Positions 18,342-26,892 of a stretch of DNA of 64,000 nucleotides are shown here, in pieces. Positions within the stretch are counted from its first letter, which is position 1; each line of letters opens with the position of its first letter. The stretch comes from Pseudofrankia inefficax (GTDB lineage: Bacteria > Actinomycetota > Actinomycetes > Frankiales > Frankiaceae): the NCBI RefSeq assembly GCF_000166135.1, contig NC_014666.1, positions 7,440,001-7,504,000 of the forward strand, written 5' to 3'. The notes beneath the pieces were generated by a model. It was given only the letters and a program-made list of their open reading frames with translations, was not told where the DNA came from and ran no database searches. Both the position numbers and the translations under genes were made by a program.

Positions 18342-18944
18342 GTGGTGGACGAAACCGCTGGCTCCGACTCCGCGGCTGGCTCCGATTCCGCGGCTCGTTC
18401 TGAGCCGGCGGCGGCTTCGGCGGCGCCTTCGGTGTCAGCGGCCGCCTCGGCCCAGCCCGCCGCTCCCGAGCGCCCGGCTACCGTCCGGCTACCGGTCGCC
18501 ACCCGGCGGCCGATCCCACCCCGCCGCCGCCGCGACCGGCGCGGTCGCGGGATGCGCGGCACCCTGTTCCCGCCGGACGTCCCCGCGTACTCGACCCGCG
18601 GCGAGCGTTTCGACGATCTCGTCCTCGACGCCGTGGAGCATCTCGACCTGCGCTGGTCGGACCAGCTGGCCGGCGTCGAGTTCGCGGTGGAGGACGTGCC
18701 ACCGGTGGGCGTCTCCGACGACGTCGTCCCGCTGGCCCTCTACCAGCCCGCCACCGGCCGGGGCCGGTCCGCGACGCCTCGGCGCATCGTCGTCTACCGG
18801 CGCCCCCTGGAGGCCCGTGCGGTCGACACCGAGGACCTGGCCGAGCTCGTCCTCGACGCGATCATTCACGAGGTCGCCGACATGCTTGGCGTCGATCCGG
18901 CCGTCATCGACCCCGAAGGCCACGGCTGGGGCGAGGAAGAGTAA
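18342..18944 (+). CDS. Metallopeptidase-family (zincin-like) protein with altered HExxH
   Basis: The first 85 residues are a Ser/Ala-rich then Arg-rich tail. The rest matches the small zincin-like family found beside whiB2/manB in actinobacteria (mycobacterial Rv3259 position), with FDDLVLDAVEHLDL and FAVEDVPPV at the start. The expected HExxH zinc motif reads HEVAD (His176, Glu177, Asp180), so the second His is Asp. The protein may bind a metal differently or be inactive; a shared lineage variation is possible. GTG 18342 is supported by the TACGCT hexamer. No signal peptide is visible, so a cytoplasmic location is likely. Confidence 0.75.
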   Translation: MVDETAGSDSAAGSDSAARSEPAAASAAPSVSAAASAQPAAPERPATVRLPVATRRPIPPRRRRDRRGRGMRGTLFPPDVPAYSTRGERFDDLVLDAVEHLDLRWSDQLAGVEFAVEDVPPVGVSDDVVPLALYQPATGRGRSATPRRIVVYRRPLEARAVDTEDLAELVLDAIIHEVADMLGVDPAVIDPEGHGWGEEE

Positions 18945-19003
18945 CGGCCGGCCCGTACTCTGTGGTCGATCGGCGAAGCCCCGGCCAGCTGGAGAGCGAC
19001 ACG

Positions 19004-19021
19004 ATGAGCGCGACACGATGA
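19004..19021 (+). CDS. Possible 5-codon leader ORF before manA
   Basis: ATG 19004 opens a frame encoding MSATR with TGA at 19019-19021, which overlaps the manA start as ATGA. A GGAGAG ribosome site (18991-18996) is spaced correctly for this ATG and not for manA. The unit GCGACACGATGAGC occurs twice in tandem here. It could be a coupling or attenuating leader, or a duplication by chance. Confidence 0.35.
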   Translation: MSATR

Positions 19022-20397
19022 GCGCAGACACCCAGATCGCCGGTGCCCCGGTGCCCCGGCCCGCCGGGGGGGTGGCCCAGGCCGCCGGGGCGGTGAGCCC
19101 CCGGGTGCTGCCGCTGTTCGGCCAGGTCCAGCACTATGCCTGGGGCTCACCCGACGCGATCTACGACCTGCTCGGCGAGGCGCCCAGCGGTGAGCCCGCC
19201 GCCGAGCTGTGGCTGGGCACCCACCCCGTCGCCCCGTCCGACTGCGATGACGCCGGCCGGCGCCGCCCGGCCGCCGAGCTGGTCGGCCAGCTGCCCTTCC
19301 TGCTGAAGGTGCTCGCGGCCGAGAAGGCGCTGTCGCTGCAGGTGCACCCCGACCGGGCGCAGGCCCGGGCCGGCTTCGACGCCGAGGAGCGGGCCGGCGT
19401 GCCGCGCAGCGCGCCCGAGCGCCGCTACCGCGACCCGAACCACAAGCCCGAGCTGATCGTCGCGCTCACCCCGTTCCGGGCGCTGGCCGGCGTCCGCGTG
19501 CCGGCCCGCACGCTCGCCGTCATCGAGGCGTTCGACGTCGCCGACCTCTCGGCCGCCTTCCGCCCGCTGGCGACGGACCCGAACGGCGGCGCCGCGACGG
19601 TGCTGCGCACCCTGCTGACGCTGCCGCGCGAACGCGGCCGGGGGCTGGCCGGCGAGCTCACCCGCGCGGCGGCGACGATCGCGCAACGGGCCGAGGCCTC
19701 GTCCGGTGCCACCTCGTCTGGTGCCCCCTCGTCTGGTGCCACAGACCTGGCCAGGGCCGCCGACCTGGTCGGCCGGCTCGCCGCCGCCCATCCCGGCGAC
19801 GTCGGCATCGCCGCCGCGCTGCTGCTCAACGACGTCACGCTCAGCCCCGGCGAGGCGTTGTTCCAGCCCGCCCGCCTGCTGCACGCCTACGTGCACGGCG
19901 TCGGCATCGAGATCATGGCGACGTCCGACAACGTCCTGCGCGGCGGCCTGACCCCCAAGCACATCGACGTCGACGAGCTGCTCCGGCTGGTCGACCCGGC
20001 CCCGTCGGACGCTCCGGTGCTGCGGGCGAGCACGCTGCGGGCCGGCGCGGGTGGGCTGGTGCGCTACTGGCCGGTCCCGGTCGACGACTTCGTGCTCGCC
20101 GAGGCGATCTGCGCCGGTGGCGAGGTCACCCTGAACCGCCCGGCCGTCCTGCTGGCCGTCGACGGCACCGTCGACGTCGAGATCACCGGGACCGGCCCGG
20201 CCACCACCGAAGCCCCCGCGGGCGAGGCCGCCGAGGCGGACGCCGGTAAGGGCGAGGACGCGGCGGCGGGCGCGGCTACCGGCGGGTCGTCACTGCGGCT
20301 CACCCGGGGCCAGGCCGCGATGCTCACCGGGCCGGCCACCGTCACGCTGCGCGGCGCCGGCCGCGTGTTCGCCGCCCGCCCCGGCGTGCGCGCCTAA
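19018..20397 (+). CDS. manA: Mannose-6-phosphate isomerase, class I
   Basis: The 459-residue enzyme interconverts fructose-6-phosphate and mannose-6-phosphate, feeding GDP-mannose. Type I features are visible: QHYAWGSPDAIYDLL at the start, LSLQVHPD (zinc ligands), DPNHKPELIVALTPF and LLHAYVHGVGIEIMATSDN. ATG 19018 is preceded by a coupled mini-ORF. An insert near residues 230-245 is built from a 15-bp repeat (SSGATSSGAPSSGATD), and another Ala/Gly/Glu-rich insert lies near residue 405; these make it longer than the usual 390-410. It lies on the opposite strand from the phosphomannomutase. Confidence 0.92.
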   Translation: MSADTQIAGAPVPRPAGGVAQAAGAVSPRVLPLFGQVQHYAWGSPDAIYDLLGEAPSGEPAAELWLGTHPVAPSDCDDAGRRRPAAELVGQLPFLLKVLAAEKALSLQVHPDRAQARAGFDAEERAGVPRSAPERRYRDPNHKPELIVALTPFRALAGVRVPARTLAVIEAFDVADLSAAFRPLATDPNGGAATVLRTLLTLPRERGRGLAGELTRAAATIAQRAEASSGATSSGAPSSGATDLARAADLVGRLAAAHPGDVGIAAALLLNDVTLSPGEALFQPARLLHAYVHGVGIEIMATSDNVLRGGLTPKHIDVDELLRLVDPAPSDAPVLRASTLRAGAGGLVRYWPVPVDDFVLAEAICAGGEVTLNRPAVLLAVDGTVDVEITGTGPATTEAPAGEAAEADAGKGEDAAAGAATGGSSLRLTRGQAAMLTGPATVTLRGAGRVFAARPGVRA

Positions 20398-20406
20398 CGG
20401 GAGGCG

Positions 20407-22281
20407 CTACCCGGCGGCCGGGTCGTCGACCAGGACGGCCGGGCCGATCGGGTCCGGCGGCGCCAGCGGCAGCACCGAGCTGACCGTGGTCGGCGTCGGG
20501 TCGCCGAGCGCCGCGGGATCGGCCTTCGGGTCCGGCGCGGCCGTGGACTTGCCCGCCGCGCCCAGCAACTCGGTGACAGCGACCGGGCCGGCCAGAACGG
20601 TCAGGCCGCCACCGGCGTAGCGGGCCGGCAGCGGGACCCTGACCGCGCGCCCGGCCGGGACGGAGACGGTGTAGCCGTCGACCCGGACCGTCGCCGTTCC
20701 CGCCGGCGCGGCCAGCAGCAGCGCGCCGGCACCGTCGGCAGGAACGGGCGGCACGTCGACGTAGGGCACGGGCGGACGGTCCGCCGGGCGGTCCGGTCCG
20801 CCGTCGGCCGGCGCGGCCGCCAACAGCGGCGTGCCGGACACCCAGGTCGGGTAGCCGCCGGCCGGACCGCCGGCGGGCGTCGCGGACGTGTCCGGGTCGA
20901 CGGCCCCCGCGGCGAGGCCGAGGCCCGCGACGACCGGCGCCGGGCCGAGCGCGTCGACGAGCACGGCCGCCGCCTCCGCGCGGGGCAGCGTCACCGGAAT
21001 CGCCACCGCCTCGCCGCCGGGCACCGCGATGTCGTCCAGCCCGGCCGGGCTGACCGGATGGCCACTGTTCGTCACCACCCGGACCCGCACCCGGGCGTCG
21101 GCTCCCGGCGCGGCGACGACCAGCTCCGTCGTGGCCCCACCCGCGCCGGACGGCGCGACGACCGGGCCGAGCAGCACCCGACCCCCCGGAGCCGCCGTGT
21201 CAGGGACCGGCGCGAGGTCCCAGGCCACGCCGTTGCTCGGCCGGTCGACGAGCCAGGACCGGACCCGGCCGGCCCGGGCCTCGACGTCGACGACGGTGGC
21301 CGCGGCCTCCGGCGCGACGGCCGCGATCCGGTGGCTCACGGTCGCGCCGGGCGCCACCGCCAGCTCGGTCGAGGCCGGCGCCTGGCCTGGTGTGAGCACC
21401 CGCACCGTGATCCGGGCCGGTTGGGAGCCCAGGTTCGTCGCGAACAGGAGGGGGTCGTGGCCCGCCCCGGTCGCGGGTCCGGCGAACCAGGCCGTGCCGC
21501 CGGTGGGGGCGCAGGCGGCACGGACCGGACCGGAGCCCCCACCAGGCGCGGTCACCGTCGCCGACAGCTGGGAGACCGCGCTCCCCCGCAGCACCATCGG
21601 CCGCCCCGCCGACACCGCGAGGCGGGTGAGCCCAGCCCGGTCCGTCGCGGAGAGCCCCGCCAGCGCCGAGAGGTCGGGCGGCGCGACGCGGGCGGCGAGC
21701 CCAGCCCGGTCGGCCGGCGACAGCGCCGCCAGGGCCTCGAGCGCCGACTGGTCGGACCGCGCCTTGAGGGCTGACAGCTTGTCGAGCTGGTCTGCCGGCA
21801 GGCCAGCCAGCGTGGACAGGTCGGGGGCGGCCGGTAGCGCGATGGGTGGCTCCTGCGCACCCGGGACCGCCAGTGCGCCCCGGCTCTCGTCGGGGCCGAG
21901 CAGTGGCCCGGACGGCGGCCGCCAGTGCGCCGCTGCGCCGTCGGCCTGGCCGGAGGATCTGTGCCCTTGGCCACTGTCGGCCCCGGCGCCGACGAGCGCC
22001 GCGGTCACCCGGCCGGCGGTACCGAGCCGAGCCAGGTCGACCCTGTTCGCCACCCGGCCGGCGGCGCCGAGGTCGGGGCAGACGAGGGCACGACTGGTCG
22101 GCGGCAGACCGGTCCGATAGGCCGTCTGCGCGCTGACCGGCTCGCCGGCCGGCACCGGGCCCGGACGCCCACCGGGCATCAGCACCGCGGCGGCCGCGAT
22201 CGCCGCCGTCCCCACGACCGCGAAGCCCAGCCCCCCGGACGTGGCACCCCACCGCCGGGCCGGGCCGCCGGCCGGCCTCAT
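20407..22281 (-). CDS. DUF5719 family secreted/anchored protein
   Basis: The protein has 624 residues from ATG 22281, which overlaps the preceding stop by 4 nt. A membrane helix lies near residues 14-34 (GGLGFAVVGTAAIAAAAVLM) and the rest should be outside. The body is beta-rich with repeated modules (GTAWFAGPATGAGHDPLLFA; ATRVRV-type strands). The actinobacterial DUF5719 family is typically encoded downstream of the GT2/membrane protein and near whiB2, as here. Its role is unknown. The central 120 residues are rich in Leu/Ala repeats of the type LSALAGLSATDRAGL. Confidence 0.7.
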   Translation of the reverse strand: MRPAGGPARRWGATSGGLGFAVVGTAAIAAAAVLMPGGRPGPVPAGEPVSAQTAYRTGLPPTSRALVCPDLGAAGRVANRVDLARLGTAGRVTAALVGAGADSGQGHRSSGQADGAAAHWRPPSGPLLGPDESRGALAVPGAQEPPIALPAAPDLSTLAGLPADQLDKLSALKARSDQSALEALAALSPADRAGLAARVAPPDLSALAGLSATDRAGLTRLAVSAGRPMVLRGSAVSQLSATVTAPGGGSGPVRAACAPTGGTAWFAGPATGAGHDPLLFATNLGSQPARITVRVLTPGQAPASTELAVAPGATVSHRIAAVAPEAAATVVDVEARAGRVRSWLVDRPSNGVAWDLAPVPDTAAPGGRVLLGPVVAPSGAGGATTELVVAAPGADARVRVRVVTNSGHPVSPAGLDDIAVPGGEAVAIPVTLPRAEAAAVLVDALGPAPVVAGLGLAAGAVDPDTSATPAGGPAGGYPTWVSGTPLLAAAPADGGPDRPADRPPVPYVDVPPVPADGAGALLLAAPAGTATVRVDGYTVSVPAGRAVRVPLPARYAGGGLTVLAGPVAVTELLGAAGKSTAAPDPKADPAALGDPTPTTVSSVLPLAPPDPIGPAVLVDDPAAG

Positions 22282-25200
22282 CGAGTCGCTCCGCGACCGG
22301 CGGACTCCCGGCGGCGACGTCCGGCCGCCAGCGCGAGGACCGGCGCCGACAGCAGGAAGGCGGCGACGGCGGCCGCCTCGGCCAGCACCCACGCCCGGTG
22401 CGCGCTGTGGTCGTAGCGGACCCGCACCTCGCCGGCCGGCCCAGCGGGCACGACGAATCCCTGTGCCCAGCCCCAGGCGGTCACCGGGACGAGCCGACGA
22501 CCGGCCAGCGTGGCCCGCCAGCCCGGGTCGGCCGGGTCGGCGAGCACCAGCAGGCGGCCGGCCGCACCGGCGGGCACCCGCGCGTCCACCGAGGTCCCGC
22601 CCGAGGTCCGGGTGAGCCCGGCCAGAGCCAGTCCCGGCCCGGTCACCACGCGGTCGGCGACGGCGGTCCGGGCCGCCGCGACGGTGCCGGGCCGCGCACC
22701 CCGGGCGGCGGCGACGTCGGTGTGCGACACGGAGCCAGGCGCGAGTAGCCGCAGCTCGGCCACCGGGCCGGCCGCCGGCCCGAGGCGCCAGTAGTAGCCG
22801 TCCTGCCTGGGCTGGTCCCGTTCGAGCCCGTCGGCCGCGTCGAGGGCGGCGACGAGCCCGCCCGCGGTGAACGTCGTCCCGCCGCCGGCGGCCGTGGCGC
22901 CGCTCGGCTGGCCGGTCAGGTCCGGGCCGGCGTCGGTGGTGGCCGGGCTCGCCACCGACTGACCCGGACCGGCGCCGGCCGGGATCCAGACCTCGTCCAC
23001 GCCAAGCGCCGGCAGCGCCGAGGCGCCCCAGCCGCCGCCGACGGAGAGGTCGGCCACCACGGCCGCGAGAAACTCACGCGCCGGCCGGGACGGGTCGCCG
23101 GCGGTGTCGACCAGGGTCGGGCCTGGCCCGGCGGTCAGCGTGTAGGTCACGCCCCCGGCCGACGGACGCAGCACGAGGGTGCGGGCGGCATCGGACGGAT
23201 CGGCCGCGGCGGCGGGCCCGTCGCCGGCCGTCGCGGCGGCCGGCCGGGCAACGAGGCCGCCCGAGTCACGCCAGCTCACCGGCTCAGGGGTGCGGCCGAG
23301 CCAGCCAGCGGTCCGGACGAAGAGCAGAACGGGCCCAGCGACGAGCACCGCGGACAGCGCCAGAGCCAGGACCCGGCGCGACCGGCCCGGCCGCGCTCGC
23401 CGACTTTGCGGGCCAGGCGCCGGACGGGCGCCGCCCAGGTCCCGGCGGGCGGACCAGGCAAGGCCGACCCCGGCGAGCAGCCCGGCGGCGGCGAGCGGGT
23501 CCTGGCCGGTGACCCAGCCGGCCGCGGCCACCAGCCAGCAGACGACGACCCCCGTGCGCACGGCCCGCCCGCCGAGCACCGTGGCGAACGCGCAGACCGC
23601 GGCGAAGATCCCCACCGCGTGGGCGTCGACGCCGGCTCGGTCCGGCTCATCGACGAGTACCGACAGCACCCCCAGCAGGCCGCCGCGCGCCGCGGTCCCG
23701 AGCGCCGGCAACAGCGGCGCGCAGCCCACCAGCAGCACGACGCCGACCCGGCCGATCAGCCGCCACGCACCGGGCGCGGCAGCGCGCCCGGCCGGCGACG
23801 AGTCTCCCCAGGTCTCGCCCGGCTCCGCGCGCCGCCCGGCCGCGATCACGGCGGCGACCAATCCCACGGCGGCCACCGGCAGCAGGCCGGACGCGCACGC
23901 GACGCCGATCAGCAACGCCCCGGCCAGCACCCACCAGCTCACCCAACCGGTCCCCACCGGGCCTGGGCCGGTCCGCGAGCTCAGCTGGGCCCCGGACGGA
24001 GCCAGCGCCCGGGCGGCGGCGGCGAGCAGCACGGGGGCCGCCACGCAGGAACCGACGGCGGCCAGGCTCCCGGCCTGGGCGGCCGCGGTGACCGGTGGCG
24101 CCAGGGCGTAACAGGCCGCGAGCCCGGCCCTGGCCCACCGGCGCCGCGCGAGCCCACCGAGCGTCCCGGCCGCGCGATAGGCGGCGAGCCCGGCCAGCGC
24201 CGCCGCCCCGGCGACCAGGATCCGGGCGGCGAACTCGGGCCGCCCGCCCAGCGCCGAGGACAGCAACGCGAGCATCGGGGTCCACGGGGGCGCTGGCCCG
24301 GGACCGCCGAGCAGCCCACCGGCCGGCCCGAGCCACCCGGACCACACGGCCGTCCACAGCTGTCCCGCCGCCCGCGGCAACGGCGCCGGACGGCCACCGT
24401 CGCGCCCCAGGTCGGTCAGGACGCAGCCCGCGACCGCCAGCAGCACCGCCAGCAGCACCGGGGGCTGGACCAGCGGGAACGGCCGGCGAGCCCGGTCCAC
24501 GGTGGGCGTCGCGGCGACGCGGGGCGGACCCGGCACGAGCCCGGGTCTGGCGAGGCGAGGCAGCAGTCCGCGCAGCGCCCGGGCCGGCACCCGCCGCTGC
24601 GACGCCGAGCGACGCCGCAGCCGCCACAGCCGGGTGGGGTCCGCGAGCGCGCCGGCCAGCACCAGGGCCTCGACCCCGGCGGCGCGGATCCGGCCGCGGC
24701 CCAGAGTCAGAGCCGCGCGGGCCAGTCCGGCCAGCACGACGCAGCCGACCGCGGCCGGCGAGCCCCAGAAGCCGGACTGCGCGATCCGGACCCGGAGGGC
24801 GTCGGTCCGCGCGACCCGGCCCGCCGGTCCGGCGCCGGGCCCACCCGCCGGAGCGGGCAGCAGCCGCGCGGTCGGCACGGCGACGACGCGCAGGCCCGCG
24901 CGCCAGGCCCGCCAGCACAGATCGAGGTCGTCGGCCCGGCCCGCCAGCGGGTTCGGACCGTTCAGCAGGTGCCAGGCCGGGGCCCGCACCAGGGCGCCGG
25001 CCCGGTCGACGGCCAGCACGTCACGGACCGCCATCGGCTCGCCTGGGGCGGGGCGGCGGCGGCCGGAGCGGTCGACGGTGATGCCGGTCGGACCGAGAAT
25101 GGCGGCGCCCGGATCGAGAGCCGCGCAGGCCAGCAGGCGATCGAGAGCGTCGGGGGCCGGCCGGCTGGTCTCGTCGAGCAGCCAGACGAATCCGCCGTCC

Positions 25201-25580
25201 GGCGGCAGCGTCTCGTGCCGCAGCGCGTGGACGATGGCGGCGGCCGGCGACGGCCCGGCGACAGGGACGAGAACGACCCGGTCGACCGCGCGGCTCTGTC
25301 CCGCGACGGCGGCCGGAAGATCAGCGACCGGGCCGTTGGAGGACGGGGGCCGCTGGGCCGGCACCCAGGGCGAGCGGGCGGACCGCTGGCCGGCCACGAC
25401 GGACGTGACCACGGCGACGACCAGTACCCGGCCCTCGGGTGGCACCGGGAACGCCCCCACGTCCCCACCGCCGCGCAAGCCGGTCGGATCGGCTGTTTGG
25501 CGCGAGCGCGACGAATCGCCCCCGGCGCCCGCGCCCGGCGGAGGTTCGGTTGGACCCTGTTGGCCCACCGCGGTCTCCAC
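22278..25580 (-). CDS. Large glycosyltransferase-like polytopic membrane protein
   Basis: The 1100-residue protein has a GT2-like N-terminal part (about residues 45-300), with the segment GGFVWLLDETSRPAPDALDRL standing in for the nucleotide-sugar core and DLDLCWRAWRAGLRVVAVPTA for the second acidic motif. About 12-14 hydrophobic segments follow up to residue about 780, then an extracytoplasmic part and a last membrane helix near the C-terminus. It matches the actinobacterial family beside whiB2 and DUF5719 that is annotated as a GT2 family membrane protein. The lipid or glycan acceptor is unknown. The GTG start lies 18 nt after the whiB stop. Confidence 0.75.
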   Translation of the reverse strand: METAVGQQGPTEPPPGAGAGGDSSRSRQTADPTGLRGGGDVGAFPVPPEGRVLVVAVVTSVVAGQRSARSPWVPAQRPPSSNGPVADLPAAVAGQSRAVDRVVLVPVAGPSPAAAIVHALRHETLPPDGGFVWLLDETSRPAPDALDRLLACAALDPGAAILGPTGITVDRSGRRRPAPGEPMAVRDVLAVDRAGALVRAPAWHLLNGPNPLAGRADDLDLCWRAWRAGLRVVAVPTARLLPAPAGGPGAGPAGRVARTDALRVRIAQSGFWGSPAAVGCVVLAGLARAALTLGRGRIRAAGVEALVLAGALADPTRLWRLRRRSASQRRVPARALRGLLPRLARPGLVPGPPRVAATPTVDRARRPFPLVQPPVLLAVLLAVAGCVLTDLGRDGGRPAPLPRAAGQLWTAVWSGWLGPAGGLLGGPGPAPPWTPMLALLSSALGGRPEFAARILVAGAAALAGLAAYRAAGTLGGLARRRWARAGLAACYALAPPVTAAAQAGSLAAVGSCVAAPVLLAAAARALAPSGAQLSSRTGPGPVGTGWVSWWVLAGALLIGVACASGLLPVAAVGLVAAVIAAGRRAEPGETWGDSSPAGRAAAPGAWRLIGRVGVVLLVGCAPLLPALGTAARGGLLGVLSVLVDEPDRAGVDAHAVGIFAAVCAFATVLGGRAVRTGVVVCWLVAAAGWVTGQDPLAAAGLLAGVGLAWSARRDLGGARPAPGPQSRRARPGRSRRVLALALSAVLVAGPVLLFVRTAGWLGRTPEPVSWRDSGGLVARPAAATAGDGPAAAADPSDAARTLVLRPSAGGVTYTLTAGPGPTLVDTAGDPSRPAREFLAAVVADLSVGGGWGASALPALGVDEVWIPAGAGPGQSVASPATTDAGPDLTGQPSGATAAGGGTTFTAGGLVAALDAADGLERDQPRQDGYYWRLGPAAGPVAELRLLAPGSVSHTDVAAARGARPGTVAAARTAVADRVVTGPGLALAGLTRTSGGTSVDARVPAGAAGRLLVLADPADPGWRATLAGRRLVPVTAWGWAQGFVVPAGPAGEVRVRYDHSAHRAWVLAEAAAVAAFLLSAPVLALAAGRRRRESAGRGATR

Positions 25581-25598
25581 CGGGTGCCCGCGGCCCGG

Positions 25599-26396
25599 CT
25601 ATACGGCCCGGCGGCGCTGCTTGCGCCGTTCGCGTTCGGACATCCCGCCCCAGATACCGAACCGCTCGTCGTTGGCGAGCGCGTACTCGAGGCACTCGGT
25701 ACGGACCTCGCAGCCCGAGCAGATGCGCTTGGCCTCCCGGGTCGAGCCGCCCTTCTCCGGGAAGAAGGCCTCCGGGTCGGTCTGCGCGCACAGGGCGCGC
25801 TCCTGCCACTCCATGACCTCGCCGAGCAGGTCACCCAGCCCGATGTCGATCACTTCGGCGAGCATCGGCCGGCTCGCGCCGCCGGCCGGGACGCCGCCCG
25901 GCTGGCCGGGCCCGGGAAGCTCCGCGTCGAGCTCGTCGTCGTCGAGCTCGTCGTCGACGTCGTCCGCGTCGTCCTCGGTGTCGTCGTCACTGTCGAGCTC
26001 GTCGGCCTCGGTGGCCGTGTCCTGCGCCGTCACGTCCTCGACCCTCGTGTCCTCGGCCCGCGCGTCGGCGTCGTCAAGGACCGCGACGGCCTCGACGCGG
26101 CGGGTGGTGGCGTAGCCGAGCGGCTGCGCGGAGCCGGGCACCGGGCGGACGAGGTCGTAGCCGGCGTCGGGCGTGACCCGTCCGGCGTAGGACGTGGGGG
26201 TCGGCACCCGCAGCTCCGCGGTCGCGTGCGCGTCCACGGGCGCCCGGGGCGTGGGCGGGCGGGTCACGCCCAGGACGCCGGGCCGCGGGCCCAGCGCCGT
26301 GGCCGGGCGGCCCACAGCCGTGCGGTCGTGCTCGTCCTCCTCGCGCGTCCGTAGGCCCACTGGCGGCGTTCGGACGCCCGCGTCGGTGTGCTCCAT
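25599..26396 (-). CDS. WhiB-family iron-sulfur transcription factor with long N-terminal extension
   Basis: The C-terminal 75 residues are a WhiB domain with Cys203, Cys226, Cys229 and Cys235 for a 4Fe-4S cluster, followed by the turn GIWGG (247-251) and a basic tail (SERERRKQRRRAV). The position beside DUF5719/GT2 and manA matches WhiB2/WhmD, a septation regulator. Members are usually 80-130 residues, but here about 185 residues precede the domain, of which the last 70 are strongly acidic (a long Asp/Glu run near 130-165). ATG 26396 with GGAGGGG 7-8 nt upstream supports the long form. An internal Met at about residue 178 would give a normal-size protein. Confidence 0.85.
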   Translation of the reverse strand: MEHTDAGVRTPPVGLRTREEDEHDRTAVGRPATALGPRPGVLGVTRPPTPRAPVDAHATAELRVPTPTSYAGRVTPDAGYDLVRPVPGSAQPLGYATTRRVEAVAVLDDADARAEDTRVEDVTAQDTATEADELDSDDDTEDDADDVDDELDDDELDAELPGPGQPGGVPAGGASRPMLAEVIDIGLGDLLGEVMEWQERALCAQTDPEAFFPEKGGSTREAKRICSGCEVRTECLEYALANDERFGIWGGMSERERRKQRRRAV

Positions 26397-26892
26397 CAAA
26401 GGACCCCTCCAGACCCGTCGCGGTGCGGTCGGTCACCCCCCGGGCGCCGGCGCGCAGGTAACTGGTGTCCACACCGGGGGGTCGCATTACCAGAAGTCTC
26501 CCCCCCGGCGGGGGGAATGACACGCCGGTAATTACACGTGCCGAAGACGGCCCACGTCAACCCTACCGGCGCAACATCTTCTACAACCAGCGACATGACC
26601 ATAGCTCACAGTCACCGGGCGATGTGACGGAGGGTCCTCTCCCAGCGGCTGCCCGTTACGCGCGGCTGTGGAGACCACACCGCGGCAACCACGTCGAGAC
26701 GCGACGCAGTCCGGCGCACACCCTGCGGAATCGCGCCGTGTCCGGCAAGGGACAACGGCCGCGTACCCTCCCGGACCACCTTGCAACGCTCCGGCGCCAT
26801 CCACAGCCAGTTACGGGATGTAGTGACTCCGGTGGGCACACGGCGGCTTTCCGCAGCCGGCCGCGCGGCCTTCGAGACCGGTCAGAAGACGG
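26397..26892. other. 496-bp intergenic region upstream of whiB
   Basis: No convincing gene is present. It contains the palindrome GGTGTCCACACC (26464-26475) and a C7-GGC-G6 inverted repeat (26500-26515), both upstream of whiB. The base composition is lower in GC than the flanks, and several short frames lack coding character. It probably holds a long whiB leader and its promoter, and the 3' end of fbiC transcription. Confidence 0.5.

Noticed and set aside
18205-20397. One long frame suggesting a fusion of the zincin gene with manA
   Set aside because: The zincin is in another frame; ManA starts at 19018 with the family N-terminus, and the earlier part of this frame has no domain.
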